In this document: positions 23,524-31,696 of the stretch, in pieces
Numbering within the stretch: position 1 is the stretch's first letter
Layout: every line of letters begins with the position of its first letter
Source of the DNA: Parvibaculum sp046297875
Lineage (GTDB): Bacteria; Pseudomonadota; Alphaproteobacteria; Parvibaculales; Parvibaculaceae
Assembly (NCBI RefSeq): GCF_046297875.1
Contig: NZ_JBKBHD010000001.1
Location: 558,001 to 622,000, forward strand
Reading direction: 5' to 3'
Length of the DNA: 64,000 bases
Made by a program: the position numbers and the translations under genes
Notes under the pieces: model-generated
The model's database searches: none
Seen by the model: the letters and a program-made list of their open reading frames with translations, nothing else
What the model was told of the DNA's origin: nothing

Positions 23524-24870
23524 ATGGAAGCGATCGAGAGTTTCGTCTCGGCGGCAAATGACATTCTCTGGGGCTGGCCGATGCTCATCGCGCTGGCGGC
23601 CACCGGCCTCTTTCTCACCATCGGCTTGCGTTTCATGCCCTGGCGGAAGCTGCCCGAGGGTCTGAAGCTCTCGGTACGCCCCTCGAAAGGCGCGGGCGAC
23701 ATTTCCCCCTTCCAGGCGCTGATGACGGCGCTCGCAGCGACAGTCGGCACCGGCAACATCGCCGGCGTCGCCACCGCGATCTATTTCGGCGGGCCGGGTG
23801 CGCTCTTCTATATGTGGGTAATCGCGCTTGTGGGCATGGCGACGAAATATTCCGAATCCGTTCTTGCGGTCGCCTATCGCGAGGTCGACGAACTCGGCAA
23901 TCATGTCGGCGGCCCGATGTATTACATCAAGAACGGCATCGGCCCGAAATTCCCGAAGCTCGCTCTTGTTCTGGCGCCTGCCTTTGCCGTCTTCACCGCG
24001 CTTGCTGGCTTCGGCATCGGCAATGGCGTGCAGGCAAATTCGGTCGCTCATGCGCTGGAGGACAATTTTGCGGTTCCGGCCGCTGTCACCGGCGTCGTGC
24101 TGATGATCGTGGTGGGTCTTGTGCTGATCGGCGGCATCAAGCGTATTGCGGAGGTGGCGAGCGCGCTGGTGCCGACCATGATCATCGCCTATATCGGCGG
24201 CGCCGTTCTCGTGCTTGCCTATAATTATGCGGCGATCCCCGCCGCCTTCGCGCTCATCTTCCAGTATGCCTTCACGCCGGAGGCCGCCGAAGGCGGCGCC
24301 ATCGGCGGGGCGATCCTGCTTGCGATCCGCTGGGGCTTCGCGCGCGGCATCTTCTCGAACGAGGCGGGGCTCGGCTCGGCCGCCATAGCCCATGCGGCGG
24401 CGAAGACGGACGATCCGATCCAGCAGGGGCTGGTCGGCATGGTGGGCGTCTTCATCGACACGCTCATCGTCTGTACGCTGACGGGCCTCGTCATCATCAC
24501 GTCGGGGCTCTGGACGGGCGATATCAACGGTGCGGCGCTGACAAGTGCCGCCTTTGCCAATACGCTGCCCTGGGGCGGCACGCTTGTCGCGGTATCGCTT
24601 GCGCTCTTTGCCTTCACCACGCTGCTCGGCTGGAGCTATTACGGCGAGCGGGCGGTGGAGTTCCTGTTCGGCGTGAAGGCGATCTGGCCGTATCGCATCG
24701 TCTGGGTGCTGGCGATCCCCGTTGGTGCGATGACGAGCCTCGAACTCGTCTGGAACATGGCGGATGCGTTGAACGCCATGATGGCGATACCGAACCTGAT
24801 CGCGCTCTTCATTCTTGCACCAGCCGTCTTCGCAATGACGCGGAACTACTGGGGCGCAAAAGAGAAGTAG
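23524..24870 (+). CDS. Sodium:alanine/glycine symporter (AGCS family)
   Basis: Inner-membrane amino-acid/Na+ symporter of 448 residues with about 11 predicted membrane helices. The AGCS signature is visible as TVGTGNIAGVATAI (about 74-87), with GGPMYYIKNGIG and NEAGLGSAAIAHAAA as further conserved blocks that form the substrate and sodium sites. Substrates are typically alanine, glycine or D-alanine. It is monocistronic and convergent with recR, separated by only 7 bp. No riboswitch-like fold was seen in the 118 bp upstream, so a glycine riboswitch is not supported here. Confidence 0.92.
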   Translation: MEAIESFVSAANDILWGWPMLIALAATGLFLTIGLRFMPWRKLPEGLKLSVRPSKGAGDISPFQALMTALAATVGTGNIAGVATAIYFGGPGALFYMWVIALVGMATKYSESVLAVAYREVDELGNHVGGPMYYIKNGIGPKFPKLALVLAPAFAVFTALAGFGIGNGVQANSVAHALEDNFAVPAAVTGVVLMIVVGLVLIGGIKRIAEVASALVPTMIIAYIGGAVLVLAYNYAAIPAAFALIFQYAFTPEAAEGGAIGGAILLAIRWGFARGIFSNEAGLGSAAIAHAAAKTDDPIQQGLVGMVGVFIDTLIVCTLTGLVIITSGLWTGDINGAALTSAAFANTLPWGGTLVAVSLALFAFTTLLGWSYYGERAVEFLFGVKAIWPYRIVWVLAIPVGAMTSLELVWNMADALNAMMAIPNLIALFILAPAVFAMTRNYWGAKEK

Positions 24871-24877
24871 AGCCGGC

Positions 24878-25477
24878 TCAGAAAGGGCGGCGGGACTTCA
24901 TGGCGGCTGCAAGCGTGCCGTCGTCGAGATAGTCGAGCTCGCCGCCGACCGGCACACCATGCGCAAGCCGCGACACAGCGATGCTGAGGCCCGAGATGCG
25001 GTCGGTTATGTAATGCGCGGTCGTCTGGCCATCGACGGTCGCGTTCATGGCCAGCACGACTTCCCGAACGCCGTCCGTTGAAAGCCGCTCGACGAGCTTG
25101 CCGATATTGAGATCGTCGGGGCCGACGCCATCGAGAGCGGAAAGGACACCGCCCAGCACGTGATAGCGGCCCTTGTGTGCCCCTGCCCGCTCCAGCGCCC
25201 AGAGATCGCCCACATCCTCCACCACGCAGAGCACATGCGGGTCGCGCGCCGCGTCTACGCAGATGGCGCAGGGGTCTTGCGTGTCGACATTGCCGCAGGT
25301 GGAGCAGATGCGCGCCTTGTCCGCCGCATCGGCCATCGCGGCGGCAAGCGGCATAAGCAGCGTTTCCTTTTTCTTGATGAGCTGAAGCACGGCGCGGCGC
25401 GCGGAGCGGGGCCCAAGGCCCGGCAGCTTCGCAAGCAGCGCGATCAGGCGCTCGATCTCCGGCCCGGTGACGGCCAT
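24878..25477 (-). CDS. recR: Recombination protein RecR
   Basis: Part of RecFOR, which loads RecA at single-strand gaps. The 199-residue protein shows a helix-hairpin-helix (LLAKLPGLGPRSARRAVL), a four-Cys zinc finger (ICSTCGN...CAIC, about 58-75) and a Toprim domain (LCVVEDVGDLWALE onward). Length and order match bacterial RecR exactly. It is the last gene of dnaX-ybaB-recR, a conserved cluster; it begins 4 bp after ybaB ends. Its 3' end faces the symporter gene with 7 bp between. Confidence 0.97.
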   Translation of the reverse strand: MAVTGPEIERLIALLAKLPGLGPRSARRAVLQLIKKKETLLMPLAAAMADAADKARICSTCGNVDTQDPCAICVDAARDPHVLCVVEDVGDLWALERAGAHKGRYHVLGGVLSALDGVGPDDLNIGKLVERLSTDGVREVVLAMNATVDGQTTAHYITDRISGLSIAVSRLAHGVPVGGELDYLDDGTLAAAMKSRRPF

Positions 25478-25481
25478 GAGG

Positions 25482-25799
25482 TCAAAGCCCGAGGCCGGGC
25501 GGCAGCGGCAGGCCGCCAGCGACCGATTTCATCTTCTCGGCAGCAAGCAGCTCGGCTTTCGATTTCGCGTCGGCGCAGGCAGCGACGATGAGGTCTTCAA
25601 GGATTTCGCATTCGTCTTCCTTCATCAGCGAGGGATCGACGGAGACTTTCTTCACCTCGCCCTTGCCCGACATGACGACGCACACCATGCCGCCGCCCGA
25701 GCGGCCCTCGACTTCGGCCGCTTCCAGCTCCTGCTGCATGCTGGCCATGCGGGACTGAAGCTGCTGGGCCTGCTTCATGATGTCGAACATATTCTTCAC
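25482..25799 (-). CDS. YbaB/EbfC nucleoid-associated protein
   Basis: A 105-residue dimeric DNA-binding protein of the YbaB/EbfC family. The N-terminal helix (MKQAQQLQSRMASMQQELEA) and the Gly-rich turn GRSGGGMVCVVMSGKGEV are characteristic. The C-terminus GGLPLPPGLGL matches family proteins. It lies between dnaX and recR, overlapping the dnaX stop by ATGA, the arrangement seen in most bacteria. Its role is in nucleoid organisation or gene regulation; the precise function is not established. Confidence 0.95.
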   Translation of the reverse strand: MKNMFDIMKQAQQLQSRMASMQQELEAAEVEGRSGGGMVCVVMSGKGEVKKVSVDPSLMKEDECEILEDLIVAACADAKSKAELLAAEKMKSVAGGLPLPPGLGL

Positions 25800-27667
25800 G
25801 CGTCGGGCTCCCTGTTGTCATATTCGGCGGCGAAGGCATCGGGATCGATGCCGGGATCGTCGGGATCGGCCGGCATGATCTCCTCGCCTTGCGGCAGTTC
25901 GAGACCGGGCTCGCGCACATCGACGATTTCGGCGCCGGGAAAAAGTGCAAGCGCCGCTTTCACCAGCGGGTCTTCCTTCGCACGGTCCTTTGCCGCTTCC
26001 TCACGCGACTTCGCCTGTTCGCGAAGCGTCGGTGCGGGCGCGACGGCGCCGCGCGCGATCGACACTAACCAGCGCGCGCCCGTCGCCTTGGACAATGCGT
26101 CGGACAGTTCGCTTGCAACAGTCGCGGGCGTGCCCTCAAGCGGGCTGATCTCGATGCGGCCGGCCTCGAAACTCACGACGCGCACACCCGCCTCGAGAAT
26201 CCCCTTCAGCTTCACCTCGCGGCGCTCGGCGAGCAGCTTCAGTACATCCTCGATGCTCGAGAGAACGAGAGCCGGCGCGGCCTGCATGGGCGCGGGGCGC
26301 GGCTCCGTGCGGAGACTGGAGACGGCGCGAAGCTGCGCGCGCGGGCCATCGGAAGGCGGTGCGGCGCCACGCGACGGCGCAGGACCGCCCGTGCCGCCGC
26401 TGCCCTTCAACTGCTCCAGCAATTCTTCCGGGCCCGGCCCGTCCGCGACATAGGCAAGGCGCACCAGCACCATTTCGGCGGCTGCGATGGGCCGCGCGGA
26501 GGCCTGCACTTCGGTGAGGCCCTTCAGCAGCATCTGCCAGGCGCGCGCGAGCACACGGATCGGCAAGGCCTTTGCCATTTCCGCGCCGCGGCGGCGCTCC
26601 GTTTCCGACATGGCGACATCGTCCGCCGCGCCTTCGACGAGTTTGAGGCGCGTCAGCCAATGGGTAAGCTCGGCGAGGTCGGAGAGGACGACGGCGGGAT
26701 CGGCGCCAACATCATATTGCGCGCGAAGTTCGGTCAGCGCGCCGCCGATATCGCCCTTCATCAAGAGGTCGAAAAGATCGAAGATCCGGGCGCGGTCGGC
26801 AAGTCCCAGCATGTCGCGGACATCGGCCTCGCGCACAACATTCTCACCATGCGCGATCGCGCGGTCGAGAAGCGAGAGCGAATCGCGCGCGGAACCATCC
26901 GCCGCGCGGGCGATGAGCTTGAGCGCGGCGTCTTCTGCCTCGACATGCTCCTGCTTCGAGACCTTTGCGAGAAGGCCCGAAAGCTCATCGACGGATAGGC
27001 GGCGCAGATCGAAACGCTGGCAGCGCGAGAGGACCGTGACCGGCACCTTGCGGATTTCGGTGGTGGCGAAGATGAACTTCACGTGGGCGGGCGGCTCTTC
27101 GAGCGTCTTCAGCAGGCCGTTGAAGGCCTGCTTCGAGAGCATGTGAACTTCGTCGATGATGTAGACCTTGTAGCGCGCAGAGACCGGCAGGTAGCGCACG
27201 CTGTCGATGATCTCGCGGATGTCGTCGATGCCGGTGCGGGAGGCGGCGTCCATTTCCATGACATCGACATGGCGCGATTCCATGATCGCGTCGCAATGGA
27301 TGCCGGGGCCGTCTTCCATATGGATCGTCGGCTTGTCCACGCCCGGCTTTTCATAGTTGAGCGCACGGGCAAGGATACGGGCGGTCGTCGTCTTGCCGAC
27401 GCCGCGGACGCCCGTCAGCATGAAGGCATGGGCGACGCGATCCGTCTCGAAGGCGTTGCGCAGCGTGCGCACCATCGCCTCCTGGCCGACGAGATCCTCG
27501 AAGACAGTGGGACGGTATTTGCGGGCGAGAACCTGATAGCCCGTGGCGGCGGCAGGCTTCGCAGGTGCGGGCGCATCGCCGAGATCGAAACCGGGCTCGG
27601 TCGCGGGGTCGGGCCTGTGGGGCGCCTCATCATCATGGGCCGCGAGATTTTCCACGCCGTCATCCAT
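25796..27667 (-). CDS. dnaX: DNA polymerase III subunit gamma/tau
   Basis: Clamp-loader ATPase of the replicative polymerase, 623 residues. The AAA+ core holds Walker A GVRGVGKTTTAR, the Walker B/DExH region YIIDEVHMLS, SRC sensor LSRCQRFDL, then the oligomerisation domain and a variable Pro/Ala-rich tau tail. The zinc-binding Cys cluster found between Walker A and B in E. coli is largely lost here; one Cys remains. I chose the ATG at 27667, just inside the SRP RNA gene's 3' end; longer in-frame readings would run through that RNA. Overlap with ybaB by 4 bases. Slippery heptamers for a gamma form were not examined. Confidence 0.95.
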   Translation of the reverse strand: MDDGVENLAAHDDEAPHRPDPATEPGFDLGDAPAPAKPAAATGYQVLARKYRPTVFEDLVGQEAMVRTLRNAFETDRVAHAFMLTGVRGVGKTTTARILARALNYEKPGVDKPTIHMEDGPGIHCDAIMESRHVDVMEMDAASRTGIDDIREIIDSVRYLPVSARYKVYIIDEVHMLSKQAFNGLLKTLEEPPAHVKFIFATTEIRKVPVTVLSRCQRFDLRRLSVDELSGLLAKVSKQEHVEAEDAALKLIARAADGSARDSLSLLDRAIAHGENVVREADVRDMLGLADRARIFDLFDLLMKGDIGGALTELRAQYDVGADPAVVLSDLAELTHWLTRLKLVEGAADDVAMSETERRRGAEMAKALPIRVLARAWQMLLKGLTEVQASARPIAAAEMVLVRLAYVADGPGPEELLEQLKGSGGTGGPAPSRGAAPPSDGPRAQLRAVSSLRTEPRPAPMQAAPALVLSSIEDVLKLLAERREVKLKGILEAGVRVVSFEAGRIEISPLEGTPATVASELSDALSKATGARWLVSIARGAVAPAPTLREQAKSREEAAKDRAKEDPLVKAALALFPGAEIVDVREPGLELPQGEEIMPADPDDPGIDPDAFAAEYDNREPDA

Positions 27668-27708
27668 GGAAATCGCGGGCTCCTTTGAGGCAAATGGCTG
27701 GAAACGGG

Positions 27709-27806
27709 TGGGAGACTGGACAGCGACCCGAGCGAAACTCGTTACGGCTGCTTCCTTCCGGACCTGACCGGGTTGGCGAGGGACTCGTCCGCGCCAGCCT
27801 CCCGAG
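27709..27806 (-). ncRNA. ffs: Small bacterial signal recognition particle RNA (4.5S type)
   Basis: About 98 nt on the minus strand, directly upstream of dnaX as in many alphaproteobacteria. It contains the universally conserved domain IV apical region GGTCAGGTCCGGAAGGAAGC that binds Ffh, and the ends pair (GGGAGGCTGG near 27803 with CCAGTCTCCC near 27710) to form the long hairpin. The exact ends are estimated from pairing. It guides co-translational insertion of membrane proteins together with Ffh. Confidence 0.95.
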
Positions 27807-27943
27807 GGGACTATATCAGGGGAATGGGCGGCGGATGCAAGGCTTGCAGTCCGAATCGGCATTTCGCACGGGAGATTGAGCGGATTTGCGGCCTGTGCCA
27901 GTCTGCGCCACCTCGCCATTCAACGACATAACCGGAAACGTCC

Positions 27944-28906
27944 ATGGCCCTGCCCGCAAATCCGAATATTTTTGCCAATAATCCGCTCGACCGCGCGAGC
28001 TATCGCCGGGCCGACAAGGCTTGGCTCGATGAGCAGCTGAAGAACCGGGCGAGCCTTTTCGTGCCGTTCCGCCGCCAGAAGCGGCACGACTGGGAGCCCT
28101 TCGTGCTGCCGGAAGCGCAGCCGAGCCAAGGCAAGGATATCGGCTGGACACCAGCTTCGCTCCTGCCCGAACTCGCGGGCGACGGCATCACCGTCTTTCT
28201 CGGCATCAACAAGCGGGGCAAGGCGCTGTTCGCCGCAGATGTGAGCGGCACGAAGGATGTGGAAAACCATCCGGCGCTAAAGGGACAAGGCGCATTCGAG
28301 GATCTGCGCGGGCTTGCGATGGCAGGTGAGATCACGCCGACGGAACTTGCGATCATGGCGCAGGCGAAGTCGATGATCGACTGGCACAGCCGCCACGGCT
28401 TCTGCTCGGTCTGCGGTGCGGCAAGCGAGATGGCGGAGGCGGGCTACAAGCGCGTCTGCCCGTCCTGCAAGGCGGAGCATTTTCCGCGCACCGACCCCGT
28501 CGTCATCATGCTCGCGACGCACGGCGAGAAGTGTTTTGTGGGCCGGCAGGAAATCTGGCCGAAGGGCATGCATTCGGCGCTGGCGGGATTTGTGGAGCCC
28601 GGCGAATCGATCGAGGAAGCAGTGGCGCGCGAGATGGAGGAGGAGGCGGGGATTTCGGTTTCCACCGTCACCTATCACTCGACGCAGCCATGGCCCTATC
28701 CCTCATCGCTGATGATCGGCTGTCATGCGGTGGCGGATTCCGAAGAGTTCAAGGTGGACGGCGTCGAGCTTTCCGGCGGGCGCTGGATCACGCGGGAGGA
28801 AGCGCGGAAAATTCTCGCCGGCGAGGGCGACGGCACGATCTGGCTGCCGCCGGCCTTCGCGATCGCGCATCAGCTCATCAAGGCTTTTGCCGAGGGAAAG
28901 GTCTGA
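27944..28906 (+). CDS. nudC: NAD(+) diphosphatase / NADH pyrophosphatase
   Basis: Nudix hydrolase that splits NADH to NMNH and AMP and can remove NAD caps from RNA. The 320-residue protein has an N-terminal domain, a zinc ribbon (CSVCG...CPSC, about residues 153-176), the Nudix box within GFVEPGESIEEAVAREMEEE and the NudC-specific SQPWPYPSSLM equivalent (TQPWPYPSSLM). It is convergent with pheA, with the stop codons directly abutting (28906/28907). The ATG at 27944 gives a typical N-terminus. Confidence 0.95.
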   Translation: MALPANPNIFANNPLDRASYRRADKAWLDEQLKNRASLFVPFRRQKRHDWEPFVLPEAQPSQGKDIGWTPASLLPELAGDGITVFLGINKRGKALFAADVSGTKDVENHPALKGQGAFEDLRGLAMAGEITPTELAIMAQAKSMIDWHSRHGFCSVCGAASEMAEAGYKRVCPSCKAEHFPRTDPVVIMLATHGEKCFVGRQEIWPKGMHSALAGFVEPGESIEEAVAREMEEEAGISVSTVTYHSTQPWPYPSSLMIGCHAVADSEEFKVDGVELSGGRWITREEARKILAGEGDGTIWLPPAFAIAHQLIKAFAEGKV

Positions 28907-29776
28907 TCACTCGCCGGGCGCAATTGCCGCGCGATAGGAATGGGCCTTGTAGACGCCGAGGATTCGCAGCTCGCTCGTGAAGAACTCAAGCTCCTCGAGC
29001 GCGAGGCGGACATGGCGCGAGGCGGGGTGGCCTTCGATGTCGGCGTAGAACTGGCTCGCATTGAAGGTGCCTTCGAGCTGGTAGCTTTCGAGCTTCGTCA
29101 TGTTAACGCCGTTGGTGGCGAAACCGCCCAGCGCCTTGTAGAGCGCGGCAGGTACGTTCCGCACACGGAAAATGAAGCTCGTGATGACGGGTTCGTCTTC
29201 GGGCTCGGCGTCGTTCGGCTCCTTCGCCATGATGAGGAAGCGCGTCGTGTTGTGCTCGGCATCCTCGACATTGGCGCGCAGCACATCGAGCCCGTAGATT
29301 TCGGCGGCGAGCGTGGAGGCGAGCGCAGCACGCGATGGATCGCCTGCTTCGGCGATCTGGCGGGCGGCACCTGCGGTGTCGGCTGCGACGACCGCCTTCA
29401 GGCCCAGTTCACGGATCACGCGGCGGCACTGGCCGAGCGCATGGACATGGCTGTGGACGGATTTCAGTCCATCGAGCGTCGCGCCCTTGAGACCCAGAAG
29501 CTGATGACGCACGCGCAGGAAATGCTCGCCCACAATATAAAGTCCGGCACCCGGAATGAGGTGATGCACGTCTGCGACGCGGCCGGCGAGCGAGTTTTCG
29601 ACCGCGATCATGCCGAGCCGCGCGCGGCCCTCGTTCACGGCAGCGAAGACATTCTCGAATGTATCGCAAGGCAGGCTGACCATATCGGGGCAGGCTTCAT
29701 GGGCCGCGATATGCGAATTCGCGCCGGGCTCGCCCTGGAAGGCGATGGTCTTTTCCGGCAAGGCGCCATCCGTCAT
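28907..29776 (-). CDS. pheA: Prephenate dehydratase
   Basis: Converts prephenate to phenylpyruvate in cytoplasmic phenylalanine synthesis. The 289-residue monofunctional enzyme has the catalytic-domain start IAFQGEPGANSH, the TRF motif in NTTRFLIM near residue 180, then an ACT regulatory domain with the ESYQLEG Phe-binding variant of ESRP. No chorismate mutase domain is fused. Its ATG overlaps the kdsB stop (position 29776), so kdsB-pheA form an operon, common in alphaproteobacteria next to a membrane cytochrome c gene. A second, periplasmic dehydratase candidate lies at 542-1321. Confidence 0.96.
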   Translation of the reverse strand: MTDGALPEKTIAFQGEPGANSHIAAHEACPDMVSLPCDTFENVFAAVNEGRARLGMIAVENSLAGRVADVHHLIPGAGLYIVGEHFLRVRHQLLGLKGATLDGLKSVHSHVHALGQCRRVIRELGLKAVVAADTAGAARQIAEAGDPSRAALASTLAAEIYGLDVLRANVEDAEHNTTRFLIMAKEPNDAEPEDEPVITSFIFRVRNVPAALYKALGGFATNGVNMTKLESYQLEGTFNASQFYADIEGHPASRHVRLALEELEFFTSELRILGVYKAHSYRAAIAPGE

Positions 29777-30552
29777 TACACTGATCTCCGGGAGAGCGCC
29801 GCACGCGCCTTTTCGAGGTCGGCGGGAGTATCGACACCGAGGGGAACAGTGTCAACGAGCGCCACCTCGATCGACATGCCCGCCTCCAGCGCGCGCAACT
29901 GTTCGAGCTTCTCGCGCCGTTCGAGCGGCGATGGCGGCAGCGCGACGAAACGCGCCAGCGCCTCGCGGCGATAGGCATAAAGCCCGATGTGATGATAGAG
30001 AGGGCCCGGCCCCCAGGGCGCTGTGGCGCGCGTGAAATAGAGCGCGCGGGCAAGCCGCGCGCCTTCAAAGGCGGCAACGGCCTTCACCACATTCTCGTTG
30101 GTGCGTTCTTCCTTGACCGTGATTTCGGCGGCGAGGGTGGAGATGTCGGCGCCGGGACGGATGAGTGCATCATAGGCGGTGCGGATCAGGGCGGGATCGA
30201 GCGTCGGCAGGTCGCCCTGCACATTGATGACGATGGAGTGGCGGCCCTCGGGGTCAAGTTCGCAGACCGCCTGCCAGACACGGTCGGAGCCCGAAGGCAG
30301 GTCCGGGTCCGTCAGCACGGCCTCGCCGCCCGCCGCATGGACAGCATCCGCGATTTCCGCTTCCGCGGCGGCGACAACGACCCGGCCGATCTCCGCCTCC
30401 CTGGCGCGGCGCCAGACCTGGACGATCATCGGGGCACCGCAGATATCGGCCAGCGGCTTGCCCGGCAGGCGGGTCGAGGCCATGCGGGCAGGTATCACCA
30501 CGATCGGATGTCCGGCTGCGTCGCTTCCCTTCACCGCCGTTCGATCCGGCAT
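29776..30552 (-). CDS. kdsB: 3-deoxy-manno-octulosonate cytidylyltransferase
   Basis: Activates KDO as CMP-KDO for lipid A inner-core synthesis. The 258-residue protein has the nucleotide-binding IPARMASTRLPGKPL near residue 20, GGEAVLTDPDLPSGSDRV and the metal-site NVQGDLPTL (usually NVQGDEP). The start at 30552 is chosen because upstream in-frame codons (to a GTG at 30681) encode low-complexity sequence not found in KdsB. It shares the divergent region with the cytochrome c gene and overlaps pheA by one base. The substituted Leu in QGDLP is seen in alphaproteobacterial homologues as I recall, and should not block activity. Confidence 0.95.
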   Translation of the reverse strand: MPDRTAVKGSDAAGHPIVVIPARMASTRLPGKPLADICGAPMIVQVWRRAREAEIGRVVVAAAEAEIADAVHAAGGEAVLTDPDLPSGSDRVWQAVCELDPEGRHSIVINVQGDLPTLDPALIRTAYDALIRPGADISTLAAEITVKEERTNENVVKAVAAFEGARLARALYFTRATAPWGPGPLYHHIGLYAYRREALARFVALPPSPLERREKLEQLRALEAGMSIEVALVDTVPLGVDTPADLEKARAALSRRSV

Positions 30553-30869
30553 GCTCTCTGCCCCCTCATGCGCGGCATCCGCGAATATGGTTTCGTCATG
30601 GTGCGGCGGATCGCCGCAATTCCCAAGCCCTGCCTTCGTCCATGCCGGAGCGACGGGCGAAATGGGCGCCCCGCGCGGCACAATTTCCTTGATTCACGCG
30701 GATTTGGCGTTCTTATACGGCTTGCGGCGAAGCGGCGGAAGCGGCTAATCTCCGCGCAATTCTGCGGGGGGCCTCGCCTGGAAGGCGAAACGTCCCTTTC
30801 CCGTGCGATCCCATTCGTACCGAGGCCAAACCCGCCAAGAAATCAACGAACCGGCCGGAGCAGGAGCCA
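30553..30869. other. 317-bp divergent intergenic region between kdsB and the cytochrome c gene
   Basis: No convincing gene is seen. An AT-rich patch in the middle (around 30690-30720, with TTGATT and TATACG) may hold a promoter for the cytochrome c gene, but the spacing of about 19 bp is not ideal. A GGAG-rich Shine-Dalgarno lies just before the cytochrome ATG. Confidence 0.4.
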
Positions 30870-31469
30870 ATGGACTCATTCGAATTCAACAAGATTGCCG
30901 GAGCGGTGCTCGGGTCCATTCTCTTCGTCATGACGATCGGCATTCTGGCCAGCATGTTCTACCACACGGAGGAAGCCAATCCGCTGGCCTATCCGGTGGC
31001 GGAAGCCGAGACGGGCGGCGAAACCGGCGGCGGCACGGTCGTCGAGGAAGTCCCCTTCGCAACGCTGCTCGCACAGGCCGATGTGGGCCGCGGCGAGCGC
31101 GCCTCGCGCAAGTGCACCGCCTGCCACACCTTCGAGGAAGGCGGCCCGGCGCGCATCGGCCCGAATCTCTATGCCATGATCGGTGCGCCGCATGCCCATA
31201 TGGCCGGTTTCGCCTATTCGGCGGCGATGCAGGCCAAGAGCAACGAGCCCTGGACCTTCGAGGAGCTCGACCACTTCATCGAGAACCCGCGCGGCTATCT
31301 GCCGGGCACGATCATGAGCTTTGCCGGTATCCGCAATGCGCAGGAACGCGCCGACCTCATCGTCTACATGAACACGCTCGGCTCGAACAAGCCGCTGCCG
31401 GAAGCGCCTGCGGCACCCGCAGAAGAAGCGCCGGCGAATGGCGGCGAGGAAGCCCCGGCAGCCGAATAA
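30870..31469 (+). CDS. Membrane-anchored class I cytochrome c (CycM-like)
   Basis: A 199-residue c-type cytochrome that should carry electrons between the bc1 complex and an aa3-type oxidase. The N-terminal membrane helix (about 9-28) is uncleaved and acts as an anchor. The heme site is CTACH near residue 82-86, the distal Met ligand is in GTIMSFAG, and the C-terminus is a low-complexity Pro/Ala/Glu tail. These features and the kdsB-pheA neighbourhood match CycM/cytochrome c552 of Rhizobiales and relatives. Followed by a strong terminator at 31496. Confidence 0.92.
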   Translation: MDSFEFNKIAGAVLGSILFVMTIGILASMFYHTEEANPLAYPVAEAETGGETGGGTVVEEVPFATLLAQADVGRGERASRKCTACHTFEEGGPARIGPNLYAMIGAPHAHMAGFAYSAAMQAKSNEPWTFEELDHFIENPRGYLPGTIMSFAGIRNAQERADLIVYMNTLGSNKPLPEAPAAPAEEAPANGGEEAPAAE

Positions 31470-31495
31470 GCACCAGCGGCCGGACGAGACCCGAA

Positions 31496-31527
31496 CGCGC
31501 CCGGAGCAATCCGGGCGCGTTTTCGTT
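31496..31527 (+). terminator. Intrinsic terminator after the cytochrome c gene
   Basis: A perfect 10-bp GC stem (CGCGCCCGGA/TCCGGGCGCG) with loop GCAA, followed by TTTTCGTTT. Confidence 0.93.
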
Positions 31528-31696
31528 TGCGCCATGCGTTCCGTTTCGCGTTTCGCGCCGGATGACTTTGTTTTAACGCGCTTTACGGGCTAAAACGGGT
31601 CACAATATCCTGGCGATCCGAGGGGATGCGGCACGGCGGCCCGATATGTCCGGCACGGGCTGCCGGACAAGAGGGAGAGGGAGTGTGCGTGGTTTG

